From contig WMKK01000010.1 in assembly GCA_012295225.1 (NCBI GenBank), forward strand, positions 310,001 to 374,000: 64,000 bases of DNA. The letters are read 5' to 3'. The first letter of the stretch is position 1, and every line of letters begins with the position of its first letter. A model generated the notes under the pieces. It did no database searches, was not told where the DNA came from, and was given only the letters and a program-made list of their open reading frames with translations. Origin of the DNA: Ostreococcus mediterraneus. Taxonomy: Eukaryota; Chlorophyta; Mamiellophyceae; Mamiellales; Bathycoccaceae. Positions 8,494-17,786 of this stretch are shown here, piece by piece. The position numbers and the translations under genes are program-made.

Positions 8494-10803
8494 CTACGTC
8501 ATTCTTGTCGACGTTCCAGAGAGCGAGTGGACGATGTTACCGTACGCCGCGTCGCTAATGGCTTCATCGATTCGGGACACCGTCGTGTCCAAACGTTGCT
8601 TCAATGCCTCGTTATCACACATTACCGTCCGTGTGCGGTAATCAATCACGGCTTCGACGCCGTCGATATTCAATGTCAATTGTGCCTTCTTAACATTCAC
8701 CACGGGCTGGGCGAATTGCGCCGTAAGCATCGCCGCGACAACCTTCAACCGCCACTTCTCCGCCTCATTCGTGTCCTTGTCTTTAATCGCGTCTCGCAAA
8801 CCCGCTTCGGCTTCCTTCAAGCCTTCTGGTTCACTTTCGAGCTGCAAAATTGCGGATAAAGTAGCGTCGACAATCATATCCGTCAAAGGATCGCTGTTCC
8901 ATTCAATGATGACGTGTTCGGCGCCCGTGACGTCGTCAGCGAAGCGCTTACGCACGGTGACCATGTCGTTGTTGATGGATAAACCATCCGCCTTGCTCAC
9001 GTCAAACTTGTCTTCACCGCCCTCGATTTCGGTGATTTCCTTCTTTGGTTTTTTTGCACGCGGTTTCTTTTCCGCAACGTTGGCGTCGTCGCCCTTCGTC
9101 CCGGCATCGGCGTCGTCGTCATCCTCAGCGACGAGCGTCGTGACGGTGTGTAAGCCTTCAAACAACGCCTCGAGCGCAAACCGCAACGTGGCGAGTGGGA
9201 CCTTTGTAGGCACGAGTTGACGTTGTGTAACGAGTGAAGTGCGTAACTTCGTGTAGTTGTTTACGTCTTCAGGCGCCAAGAGCATGGTGCCAAAGTCTTT
9301 TTGCACGAGCACGCCTTGCACGTGGTCGCCTTCTTCGACGTCGCGCTCCGCCAACACGCCAGCAATCTTTGCGATACTCTCTCCTTTGTGTATGATTTCA
9401 ACCGGTTGGCAGTTCTTAGGGGTGTAGACATTCATGGTTTTGTCATCTGCCGCGGCCTTTGCGTCCAACGCGCGCTTCAATCGGCTCATTTCTCCGGCTT
9501 CGCCGTGCACGAGGATGACGTGCGGCGGCGCCAACGTGTCGAGGAAATGTTGCGTCTGCGGGTAATCGGCGTGTGCACTAAACGAAATCGCATCAACAGA
9601 CATGTTCAGCTGTAACTCCTGACCATTTCTTGCGGTGACCTTCTTGACATCGCTCAAAATCTCACGTGCAAGCGTACCTTGTACGGCAAAGTCAGCGATG
9701 ATGACGCCGTTCTTTGGATCTTCGCACCACGACTCAAAGAGCTCGCGAGACAACCCGGATTGCAACATTGACGGCGTAGCGAGCACCACGCAAGGACCAA
9801 CGTCGTCGAGTTCACTCGCCTTGGACACGTGCTTTACGTGGTTGAACACAAACGGATTGGCTTCTTCAAACGCCGCCTTCATGTCTGCGTTCAGCACGTT
9901 GATGTACGTTTGGTAAATGGTCATCGCCTTGCGCGCGAGTGCGGATGCTTGATAGATCGGCACACGTTGCATCTCAGGGTTCTGCTTCCAGAAGTCCTCT
10001 AAAATCAACAACAACTCTTGTGCGCGCCCAAGGGCGACGACGGGTAGCAGCACGCGTCCACCGCGGCGTAAGATTGATTGCACCTTTTCTGTAAATCGAA
10101 TTTCCCGCTCCTCGCGCGGCGAGTGCGGGGACACCCCGTACGTGCTCTCCACAATCACCACGTGCGGAGGAATCGCCGGGACGTCCGCCGCGGGTAAATG
10201 TCTATCCGCCGTTCGACTGTAATCACCAGTGTACAACACGCGCAATCCGCCGATATCGACGTTAAACATACACGCGCCCAACACGTGTCCCGCGCGATAC
10301 GGCGTCACCTTGACCCCGTCGACATCAACCTCCTGATGAAAATCCACCACCTCAATCTTGTCAAGCGACGCTTGCAAGTCTTTATCGTTAAACAACACGT
10401 CGTTCGGGTCCGCCCCCTTTTGCAAACGCACGAAATCCCCCATGAGCATGCTATATATCGCCTTGGTCGGGTGCGTCATGAAAATCCTCCCTCGAAAATC
10501 GGTACGACCAACCAAGAATGGCACCGCCGCGCAGTGATCTAAGTGGAAATGCGTCACCAGCAACGCATCGACTTCGCTTAAATCTACCTCATCAAAGTAC
10601 GGCAAGCTCGAAATACCCGCGTACCCGGGGTGTACGCCACAATCGAACATCAACGTTTTACCCTTGTACTTTGCGATCACGCAACTGCGCCCGACTTCGC
10701 TTCCGGCGCCGAGCGGGATGATTTCCAGCGTTTCCCCGGGCGCGTCGTCGTCCACGACGGTCGGTGCCGTCGGGTACTCGGTGGTTACGGTGAACCCGAC
10801 CAT
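8494..10803 (-). CDS. CPSF3: Pre-mRNA 3'-end endonuclease CPSF73 (CPSF3)
   Basis: 769 residues. It starts with a metallo-beta-lactamase fold (about 25-230) containing the zinc-binding HFHLDHCAAVPF, followed by the beta-CASP insert and the second half of the nuclease site (SAHADYPQTQHFL and VHGEAGEM). The C-terminal third matches the CPSF73-100 C domain and has an acidic/lysine-rich insert near residues 545-590 that varies between species. CPSF73 cuts the pre-mRNA at the poly(A) site within the CPSF complex in the nucleus. Length fits the family (about 680-780). It lies tail-to-tail with the SNARE gene, 65 bases apart. Confidence 0.95.
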   Translation of the reverse strand: MVGFTVTTEYPTAPTVVDDDAPGETLEIIPLGAGSEVGRSCVIAKYKGKTLMFDCGVHPGYAGISSLPYFDEVDLSEVDALLVTHFHLDHCAAVPFLVGRTDFRGRIFMTHPTKAIYSMLMGDFVRLQKGADPNDVLFNDKDLQASLDKIEVVDFHQEVDVDGVKVTPYRAGHVLGACMFNVDIGGLRVLYTGDYSRTADRHLPAADVPAIPPHVVIVESTYGVSPHSPREEREIRFTEKVQSILRRGGRVLLPVVALGRAQELLLILEDFWKQNPEMQRVPIYQASALARKAMTIYQTYINVLNADMKAAFEEANPFVFNHVKHVSKASELDDVGPCVVLATPSMLQSGLSRELFESWCEDPKNGVIIADFAVQGTLAREILSDVKKVTARNGQELQLNMSVDAISFSAHADYPQTQHFLDTLAPPHVILVHGEAGEMSRLKRALDAKAAADDKTMNVYTPKNCQPVEIIHKGESIAKIAGVLAERDVEEGDHVQGVLVQKDFGTMLLAPEDVNNYTKLRTSLVTQRQLVPTKVPLATLRFALEALFEGLHTVTTLVAEDDDDADAGTKGDDANVAEKKPRAKKPKKEITEIEGGEDKFDVSKADGLSINNDMVTVRKRFADDVTGAEHVIIEWNSDPLTDMIVDATLSAILQLESEPEGLKEAEAGLRDAIKDKDTNEAEKWRLKVVAAMLTAQFAQPVVNVKKAQLTLNIDGVEAVIDYRTRTVMCDNEALKQRLDTTVSRIDEAISDAAYGNIVHSLSGTSTRMT

Positions 10804-10915
10804 GGTGTGGTGCGCGCGCGTCGGCGAATGAAGAGCACCAGTCGGGGCGCTCGGTCAACGTCGCGAACCGTCGCGCGCGCGTTTCAATGCGCACGACGAT
10901 ATCGCGCGCATGAGC

Positions 10916-12526
10916 TCACTCACCGTGCACAAACGTACATTCGAGCGCGTTTACCACGGCTCGCAGCGCGTTCGCATCGCGCGCGGAGTGTGCGCGCTCG
11001 AGAGCGAGACATTCGCGTTCGGCGCGAAGCGCGTCGTTTTCGCGCTCGAGCCGAGCGTTTTCATCCGCGTACGAACGCAACAGCGCCTCAGCTTTCGCGA
11101 CGCGGCGTATGACGTCGGATGTGTGGTAGACGGAATTCGAATGTCTACGCCCACGCGAATGTCGAGCGCCATCACGCGATGACGCGCCGTTCGACGCCAG
11201 CCGACCGCGAAGCGCTCGATTCTCTGATTCGAGCTCGTCGATGGCGCGCTCGTACTCTTCTCGACTCCTCGATGACTCCATCGACGCCACCGACGCGCGC
11301 CGCGTATTCAATACTTCTGGCGTATTCACGATAGACATCGCGCGAGTGGCGTACTGTAACGTCCGTACGGTCTCTTCAATGTGCGCTTCGAGCGGCGAGC
11401 AACACGCCACGAGCAACGTCAGCGCGCCGCCGCCGAGCGAATCCATGAGTAATTTCGTGAGTTTGCTATCCCTATACGGCACGTGTGTGGTCGACCGCGG
11501 TCGACCGTCGCGATGTGCGTCGGCTAACGTCGATATGACTTTACCGAGCGCGAACAAAGACTTGTTGATGAGACTCGTTTCCGACGTCCCGTCGGCGTCG
11601 CATCCGCTCGCCTTGACGCGTTCGCTGCCGGCTAAATCAACAAACGTTATCTTCCCACTCGACGTCGACGACGCCACGGTGCGATCGACGTGCACGGTGA
11701 GTATGGCATGTGATCGTGAGCTCTGTGCGTTGAGTTTGTGCGCGCGAATGTGTCGTTTCGCCGCGCCTTCGAGAACGAGCGCCAACGCGTCCGACGCCGA
11801 ATACGCTTCGCGAAGCGTCAAATTTGGAATGTAAAATCCTTCGCGTTTACGCCAGCGCACGCGGAGCGGTTTCGCGTGTGCGTTCGCCGATGACGACTCG
11901 GCGAGTAAGTCGATGATTTTCTCCTTGTAAATCTCATAGTACGACACGCGAACGACGATGGAGGAGAATTCCGGGTCGGGGTCGGCTCGGGCGCGCGAGG
12001 CGGCTCGATAGACGCGCGACAACGCGCGCGGGATGATTCCATCGTCATCATCAATCACCATGCCCGCATCATCGACGTCAGCGGCATCGACGCTTCTACG
12101 CTGCGCGTCACCATAACCATCATCCCCGCGTTTACCGAGCATCGTAAACGTCTTCCCGCTCCCCGTCTGCCCGTACGCGAAGACGCAACTCGCGCGACCC
12201 TCGAGCGTCTTCTCAATCATCCCATCGATTCCCGACGCGTCATAAAACTCCCCCTGCGTCGCTCGTCCCCCCACGCACGGACCACGAAACCCAACGCACT
12301 GCACCTCCACCGATCGTTCCCCACCGCTCGCGCGCTCCGCCCCGCGTCGACGCGTGAGCGTCACGCGCGCGCCATCCGCGCGCGCGCGCGTCTCGCCCTC
12401 CTCCGACGCGTCCACCGCGCGCACGCGCGCCACCACGCGCACGCGACAGCCAACGCGCGATGCGTCATCACTCAACCCATCGTCCTCGCTCGCCTGTGAC
12501 CGCGTCGTCGCGTGCACCGACGACAT
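10916..12526 (-). CDS. Kinesin motor protein with a short tail
   Basis: 536 residues, of which about 400 are a kinesin motor. Visible: the P-loop FAYGQTGSGKTFTML, switch I NAQSSRSHAILTV, switch II FVDLAGSER, and YRDSKLTKLLMDSLGG. The nucleotide site is therefore intact. The motor sits near the N-terminus after about 50 residues, so an N-kinesin is likely. The remaining 130 residues give a neck and a short coiled coil with serine/arginine breaks and no long stalk or cargo domain. The loop GFYIPNLTLREAY recalls KIF12 and kinesin-12/16-type motors, but I would not assign a subfamily from this. It faces the SYP81 gene head-to-head. Confidence 0.88.
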   Translation of the reverse strand: MSSVHATTRSQASEDDGLSDDASRVGCRVRVVARVRAVDASEEGETRARADGARVTLTRRRGAERASGGERSVEVQCVGFRGPCVGGRATQGEFYDASGIDGMIEKTLEGRASCVFAYGQTGSGKTFTMLGKRGDDGYGDAQRRSVDAADVDDAGMVIDDDDGIIPRALSRVYRAASRARADPDPEFSSIVVRVSYYEIYKEKIIDLLAESSSANAHAKPLRVRWRKREGFYIPNLTLREAYSASDALALVLEGAAKRHIRAHKLNAQSSRSHAILTVHVDRTVASSTSSGKITFVDLAGSERVKASGCDADGTSETSLINKSLFALGKVISTLADAHRDGRPRSTTHVPYRDSKLTKLLMDSLGGGALTLLVACCSPLEAHIEETVRTLQYATRAMSIVNTPEVLNTRRASVASMESSRSREEYERAIDELESENRALRGRLASNGASSRDGARHSRGRRHSNSVYHTSDVIRRVAKAEALLRSYADENARLERENDALRAERECLALERAHSARDANALRAVVNALECTFVHGE

Positions 12527-12695
12527 ATCGACGCCCCCGTGTGGTGTCGCGCAGTCGCGGTCAACGACACATGGCGATATGAAGCGTCGCGACCATTCGT
12601 ATCTTTACATTGGTGGCGTCACGTCTGGCGGTCGCGCCCTCGCGATGACGCGGGCGCGCGCGTCGTTCGCCGCCGCGCGCGCGCCGCGCGCCGCG

Positions 12696-13628
12696 ATGAC
12701 GCGCGCGACCGATCGCACCGAACGCTTTCGCGCCCTCTGCGACGCGCGCGGCGACGCACGCGCGCAGGGCGCGACGCCGAGGGGCGCGGTTGGCGACCCA
12801 TCGGTCGCGGTTGGCGCACCGTTGACGCGCGCGACGTGCGATGCGGTGCGCGAATACGCGCGCGCGGCGCAGAACGCGCTCGCGGCGACGTCGGCGTATG
12901 TGGATGCGAATCGCGCAGAGTATAAGCGCGCGGATGCGCGGGCGAGGGATGCGTTTGAGGCGGAGTGCGCGGGGGCGATGAAGGAGTGTCAGCGGTGCGT
13001 GGGCGCGGCTCGGGACGGCGTGGAACGGGCGCGTGCGCGCGGTGGGGCGCTCGCGCGCGCGCCGCAGTGTGCGGCGCATTTGCATGGTATTGGGTTGATT
13101 TTAAGTGAGCGGTTGAATGATGTGGCGAGGAAGTTTGATAAGGTGCGGGAGACGAGGTTCGCGGCGACGTTGGAGCGGGCGGAGCGCGAGCGCCGACGCA
13201 AAGCGGCGGCGAAAAGGGCGACGTATGACGCGTCGGTGGGGCGTCCTGGGGCGGGTGATCCGTCGACGTCGTCGTCTGCGGTGCGCGTGGAACGCGTGGA
13301 GCGCGTGGAGCAAGCGCAAGCGCACGTGGAGCGTCAAGACGCGCTCGAAGAGGAGCTCACGCAGTTGCTCGACCAGGTGCGGCTGGCGGAGAAAAACGTG
13401 CTCGAAATGTCGGCGTTGAGCTCGTTATTCTCCACACACGTGCAAGCGCAGGCGGAGCAGATTGAAGCGCTATATCAAGACGCCATAGAAAGCTCGCGGC
13501 ACTTGGATTGGGGTAATGTCGAGATGAAGAAGACGATAGAACGAAAGGGTGGCGCGCAACGCATCATCGCGTTTATCTTTCTCATCGCCACTCTCGGGTT
13601 GCTCTTTTTAGACTGGTACTCGGGTTGA
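12696..13628 (+). CDS. SYP81: ER syntaxin SYP81 / STX18 / Ufe1 (Qa-SNARE)
   Basis: 310 residues. The start at 12696 was chosen because MTRATDRTERFRAL is the conserved N-peptide of STX18/Ufe1/SYP81 that binds the SM protein Sly1; earlier in-frame ATGs (for example 12645) would bury it. An N-terminal helical domain is followed by the motif HLHGIGLILSERLNDV typical of SYP81, the Qa-SNARE helix (EELTQLLDQVRLAEKNVLEMS, then LSSLFSTHVQAQAEQIEALY), and a C-terminal span that ends in LLFLDWYSG, the family's ending. It is the target SNARE for retrograde Golgi-to-ER COPI vesicles. Tail-to-tail with the pseudouridine synthase gene, 59 bases apart. Confidence 0.92.
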   Translation: MTRATDRTERFRALCDARGDARAQGATPRGAVGDPSVAVGAPLTRATCDAVREYARAAQNALAATSAYVDANRAEYKRADARARDAFEAECAGAMKECQRCVGAARDGVERARARGGALARAPQCAAHLHGIGLILSERLNDVARKFDKVRETRFAATLERAERERRRKAAAKRATYDASVGRPGAGDPSTSSSAVRVERVERVEQAQAHVERQDALEEELTQLLDQVRLAEKNVLEMSALSSLFSTHVQAQAEQIEALYQDAIESSRHLDWGNVEMKKTIERKGGAQRIIAFIFLIATLGLLFLDWYSG

Positions 13629-13687
13629 TGATATCACTTGTGCTAGTAGCGCTATAGAATAAAGTTACATGAAATCTATCGGTTTCG

Positions 13688-14830
13688 TTACGCGAGAGGT
13701 TCGGCGCTCACCGCCTCTTCAAACGATGGAGGTGGTGGGGTCGCAAACGTGAGCGTTTCGTCGGCGAATGGCATTTTTAGTTCGAGCGCGTGAAGAAACA
13801 TCCTAAACGAGTCCGAATCCTCCGAATACGCCTGATCACCTAAAATAGAGTGCCCCGAGTGCATCAAATGCAGACGAATCTGATGCCGCCGGCCAGTCAC
13901 GGGGCGGCATTCGACGCGAGACACCTTTGCGCCGAAATGACGACCTTCCAACGCGCAATACCCGCGTTGTATCACCGTAAACGACGTCTCGCTCGCCTTG
14001 CCGTTTTCCTCATCAACGCGTTCTTTAAACCCCTTAACGTCGTCTGGATCTTTGCTCAGCTTGGCCTCAACCGTCCATTCATCGTTCTCGGGCCATCCAA
14101 ACACCACGGCGAGGTACCGTTTTTTCGCTCGACGTTCGCGAAACAACTTAGCCGCCGAGCCCGCAGCTTCGCGCGTGTTCGCCGTGAGAACCACACCGCT
14201 CGTCGCCGTATCGAGCTGATGACAAAATCTATGATGCATGTCTGGAAATCTAATGTTAAGCCAGTCCTCGCAGCTCGCGTCGCCGTCCCAACGCGGAACA
14301 AAGCGCACTTTTTCAACCCGCCCGGTCCCGTCTTCAGTCTTTTCAGACCATCCGCGCGGGGTATCCAAACGAACCGCGAATGGCTTGTGTACGGCGATAA
14401 AACCCCTTTGAGCGCACTCGAACACGGTTTCGTACTTGCGCTCGAGCACACCGGGTTGTCGCAACGCGCACGCCACGGCGGTTTCTCCCTTGAGCTCGCC
14501 GCGCTCCTCTAAAAAAGACAAATACGACATTCTCGGCGCAATCTCCGTCGCCACATCGTACGTGCGCACGCGCGGGTGCTTTTCAAGCATGTCGTCGACG
14601 TCCTCGACGCGCGCACCGAGGTTGATGAGGTACGCGCGCGCGTCGTCTTGCTCGTTCGCGTGCGCGGCGGCTATGGACACCCACGCTTGCGGTTGGTGTT
14701 TGCCCATATCTCGTCGTCGCGGGCGTCGCGATGCGTCAGAGGCGAGCGTGCGACGAAAGAAAACGCGTGTGATGCGTGCGGTGAGCGATGACGGCGACGA
14801 CGAGGCGTGCGCGGTGAGACAGCGCCGCAT
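13688..14830 (-). CDS. RluA-type pseudouridine synthase with an mTERF-like N-terminal repeat
   Basis: 380 residues from the ATG at 14830; the first 40 are arginine/serine-rich and look like an organelle presequence (a later ATG lies at 14707). Residues about 60-110 (YLINLGARVEDVDDMLEKHP and then APRMSYLSFLEERGEL) have the leucine/proline spacing of an mTERF repeat. From about 140 on is an RluA-family catalytic domain: FIAVHKPFAVRLDTPRG, the catalytic-Asp motif HQLDTATSGVVLTA, KRYLAVVFG, and the RNA-contact end GRRHQIRLHLMHSGHSILGD. It should isomerise uridine to pseudouridine in organelle rRNA or tRNA. The mTERF resemblance is by eye and less certain than the synthase. Confidence 0.85.
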   Translation of the reverse strand: MRRCLTAHASSSPSSLTARITRVFFRRTLASDASRRPRRRDMGKHQPQAWVSIAAAHANEQDDARAYLINLGARVEDVDDMLEKHPRVRTYDVATEIAPRMSYLSFLEERGELKGETAVACALRQPGVLERKYETVFECAQRGFIAVHKPFAVRLDTPRGWSEKTEDGTGRVEKVRFVPRWDGDASCEDWLNIRFPDMHHRFCHQLDTATSGVVLTANTREAAGSAAKLFRERRAKKRYLAVVFGWPENDEWTVEAKLSKDPDDVKGFKERVDEENGKASETSFTVIQRGYCALEGRHFGAKVSRVECRPVTGRRHQIRLHLMHSGHSILGDQAYSEDSDSFRMFLHALELKMPFADETLTFATPPPPSFEEAVSAEPLA

Positions 14831-15202
14831 AGACGCGCGCTCGTGAGTGAGGTCGCCGCGCGACCGGCGGCTACTGTACAGTCTAGAAGTCGAGCGGAAT
14901 GGCGTAATTAGACTCTAACTATGTATTTATTGCACATATTATACCATGGTCGCCGAGTCGTGAAATCAGGCATGCGGCATGCCTGATGCTCGGCATGCCG
15001 CATGCCGAGCTCGACGTCCTGTCTATCGACAGTCACGTCTCTAGTGCACTCGAAACACCGGACATGGTGACATCGCTCGAACCTCGGCGTGGCGATCTTC
15101 GCTCCTGTAAAGTCCCAAACTCAGTGCCCTGAACTGACAGTTCCCATCGCCTTGCGTCGGAACCTCTTCACAGTTATACCTGGCGCAGAGGTCTTGCATA
15201 CG
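14831..15202. other. Intergenic region with twin palindromes
   Basis: About 372 bases between the 3' end of the PIF1 gene and the 5' end of the pseudouridine synthase gene. Apart from the two palindromes at 14965-15010 it holds an AT-richer patch near 14900-14945, which may be the synthase promoter. No coding frame here is convincing. Confidence 0.6.
14965..15010. repeat. Two abutting 23-bp perfect palindromes
   Basis: The first palindrome (14965-14987) reads the same on both strands around base 14976, the second (14988-15010) around base 14999. The cores, GGCATGCGGCATGCC and GGCATGCCGCATGCC, are reverse complements of each other, so the pair also forms a larger inverted unit. Each could form an 11-bp stem with a single-base loop. 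They could act as a hairpin in the 3' UTR of PIF1, a paired binding site, or a remnant of a mobile element's end. Confidence 0.9.
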
Positions 15203-17359
15203 TTACCGTCGTGGTTGATTCACGTTCGAAATATCATTCGTCGTCGATTTGAGCCTTCGCGCTCGCTCAGCCAGCGGAACCTGAGATTGGGTTTCGTCTT
15301 CGCCGAAAGAGACACGCCGCGCACGTGTGGGTGATCGATCAAGTTTATCACCATCGTCTCGAAGAGACGCTCGCCTCGCCGAACCAGAGCGAGGCTCTTT
15401 GAAGGTTATGGTACTCGTAATGGACTCTTGCATGTCCTCGCACACGCGTGAGCTGTCATAGCAAGATCGACACTTCCATCGGCTAGAACTCTGTTGAGGT
15501 CTCAGATCACCGAGTTCAAGGGTTTGATTCGGCGGGAATCCCCTGTCTCGAATCAGTTTCTCAAGTAGTTTTCCGTAATCGTCGCCCCCGTTATACGCCG
15601 AGTTGTAATTCCACCAGCCGCGGGTTGGTTGCCGTGTGACTTGGTTTTGCTCATCGTAAAAGAGTTTCGCGGTTTGAGAGGTTCTGACCCCTGCTGCGTC
15701 GAAGCCTTCTACTTTCAACCCAGCGAGATTGCGAACGCGAGATAGAGCGACGTACGCTTGTCCGTCCGCGAAGAAGTCCCTGCACTCTATGCGTGCGCTA
15801 TCCAACGTCATGCCTTGCGACTTGTGAACTGTGACCGCCCAGGCGAGGGTTAATGGAATCTGCGTCCTCACATTTGTCCCTAGTCCCGCGGTTTCGAATT
15901 TAAACTCACAAGGAAGCATCGGCATAGCCTTGTCGTAGCCTTTGAAGAGCGCGCACGGAACGACAGCCTTCTCCTCGTGCTTTGTTATCTGCTCCTGTAT
16001 CCACTTGAGCTGTGCGTCTAACACTACGAGCGATCTCATCATCGTTTCCGCTTCATGAGCGGCCACAGAGGCGTCCGCAATAGTGGACTTCGCTTTGTCA
16101 TCGAGCTCTTTTTCAAAGCTCGCCTTGAGCGATTTCATCTCGTCGAGACACTTTATCGCGGGTTCCATTCTCGAAATGTAACCCCGCGTCCCATTTACCA
16201 ATCTTTTTGGCGTGCGAACGCCATCAACCTCGATGAACGTGTCCAAGTTCTTAAGGACCATAACTTTCGCTCCTTTTTTCAACTCCAACTTCTCGGCGAC
16301 GCGACAACTTGATTTCAGTTTCGTTCGCCAGAGGTCGCGAAGGTCGCGCTCGCGCTCGGCCGCGACTTCCTCGTCGATGTCGTCCGGCAATTCCACCGTA
16401 TCCTCGGCGAAGAACGTCATGCTCGTGGAGCGAAGCGTATTCAGGCCCCTTCCGTTTATTCTGTCGGCTTCGGCGTTTGTACCGACGATTCGAAGTTCCC
16501 ACTTTCCTTTTCTTGTTTCCGAGGAGTTCCTCGCGTACAACTGTTGAAACTCCCTCACCGCGCCGCTATTACCTATGCGAATGTTTTTCAACGCCTCGAC
16601 GAACTCTAAATCGTCCTTTTGCCTGTACACGGTCTGCAGACACACCGTTTTCACGTTCAATTCTTCCCACGTCCATGACTCAAATAACCACCCGCGGTTG
16701 AGAAACAACCCCGGACAAAATCCCAAACCGCTCTTCGCGCGCTTCTCTGTCTCGTCCACCGGTCCGAGCTGTAAGAAATCACCGAACAAAATAATCTGAA
16801 TCCCCCCACACGGTCTCGGATCCCCGCGCACGCGCTTCAGATGATAACTCAAACGATCGAAAAACTCTCCGCTCAACATCGAAACCTCGTCCACGAGCAA
16901 GACGTCGCACTCGCGCACGCGCCGCTTCACCGCCGTCGACGCGTACCCGAACCCCTGATGAATCGTCTTACTCACCCCCAATCCACAAAACGCGTGTATG
17001 GTCGTTCCTCCGATCGCTTCCGCGGCGATTCCCGTCGACGCCGTCGTCGCCGTCGCCCTCCCCGCGCGCGTCAACGCCGTTCGAATCGCGCGCAGCACCC
17101 GCGTCTTCCCCGTTCCCCCGACCCCTGACACGAACACGTTCTCCCCCGCAAGCGCCGCCTCCACGCATCGCTTTTGCGTGTCATCCAACGCGTCCAGCGC
17201 TTTCGCCCCCTCGTCCGCCTCCGTCGTCGGCACGGCGAGCGCGGAGAATGCGTCGACGAGACGGTCGATCTCTCTCTCACCCGCGCCCAAGATGATGTCG
17301 TCGGCGTTCTCTCGGCTCTCTCGGCCACCTTCAGCCGCTGCTATGCGCGACTTAGACAT
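15203..17359 (-). CDS. PIF1-family DNA helicase
   Basis: 718 residues of superfamily-1B helicase. Visible: Q-motif region LDDTQKRCVEAAL, Walker A GVGGTGKT, motif Ia TASTGIAAEAIGGTTIHAFC, Walker B LLVDEVSMLSG, motif III ILFGDFLQLGPV, motif V WAVTVHKSQGMTLD and motif VI YVALSRVRNLAGL. It moves 5'-3' on DNA and in eukaryotes acts in mitochondrial DNA maintenance, at telomeres and at G-quadruplexes. After the helicase core come about 150 residues with GWWNYNSAYNGG, then LRPQQSSSRWKCRSCYD and a basic tail, which are not part of the common PIF1 core. No clear leader. The gene is somewhat poorer in GC than its neighbours. Confidence 0.9.
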   Translation of the reverse strand: MSKSRIAAAEGGRESRENADDIILGAGEREIDRLVDAFSALAVPTTEADEGAKALDALDDTQKRCVEAALAGENVFVSGVGGTGKTRVLRAIRTALTRAGRATATTASTGIAAEAIGGTTIHAFCGLGVSKTIHQGFGYASTAVKRRVRECDVLLVDEVSMLSGEFFDRLSYHLKRVRGDPRPCGGIQIILFGDFLQLGPVDETEKRAKSGLGFCPGLFLNRGWLFESWTWEELNVKTVCLQTVYRQKDDLEFVEALKNIRIGNSGAVREFQQLYARNSSETRKGKWELRIVGTNAEADRINGRGLNTLRSTSMTFFAEDTVELPDDIDEEVAAERERDLRDLWRTKLKSSCRVAEKLELKKGAKVMVLKNLDTFIEVDGVRTPKRLVNGTRGYISRMEPAIKCLDEMKSLKASFEKELDDKAKSTIADASVAAHEAETMMRSLVVLDAQLKWIQEQITKHEEKAVVPCALFKGYDKAMPMLPCEFKFETAGLGTNVRTQIPLTLAWAVTVHKSQGMTLDSARIECRDFFADGQAYVALSRVRNLAGLKVEGFDAAGVRTSQTAKLFYDEQNQVTRQPTRGWWNYNSAYNGGDDYGKLLEKLIRDRGFPPNQTLELGDLRPQQSSSRWKCRSCYDSSRVCEDMQESITSTITFKEPRSGSARRASLRDDGDKLDRSPTRARRVSFGEDETQSQVPLAERARRLKSTTNDISNVNQPRR

Positions 17360-17786
17360 TTCACTTAGCGTTTAGGTCTATATTCTCCACCTCACGCTCG
17401 CGCTCTTGGTCGTCGAGCGACGCAATGTGCGCGCCCGTCGACGCTACCTTCCCCGTGTCCTCCTCGCGCGAAAAAATGGAGGCCGTGGAGAGTCTCACTG
17501 TTTGCCCATACGATAATCGATTTTGCTAGAAAAGCGGGCACCACTCGACGCCGTCATGGAGACGTCGTCTCGCTTCAACGCTTCCGTACGTAAGAGCTTA
17601 AAAGTTCCTAAGAGCTGTCCATTTCCGGCCACTGCTTCATACAGACTCATCACATGGGCACCCGTTCTCGTGGGCGTATTTCAAACACTCCAGGTGGCTG
17701 CTCAAATCGCCGATTTTGTGCGGAGGGACGCGCGTCCGAAATCGCACGTCCCTTCCGAGATCTGCTCGCATCCTCCAGTATTACAA
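17360..17786. other. Intergenic region between PIF1 and the coiled-coil gene
   Basis: About 427 bases. It must hold the PIF1 promoter. A short + strand reading from 17424 includes MEAVESLTVCPYDNR, which recalls the start of a CHHC-type zinc finger, but it stops soon after and the remaining ligands are not present in frame. Other frames to 17876 are open but look like noise. I cannot support a gene. Confidence 0.4.

Noticed and set aside
8771-9220. Serine-rich + frame inside CPSF73
   Set aside because: It is the antisense of a conserved nuclease gene and has no features of its own.
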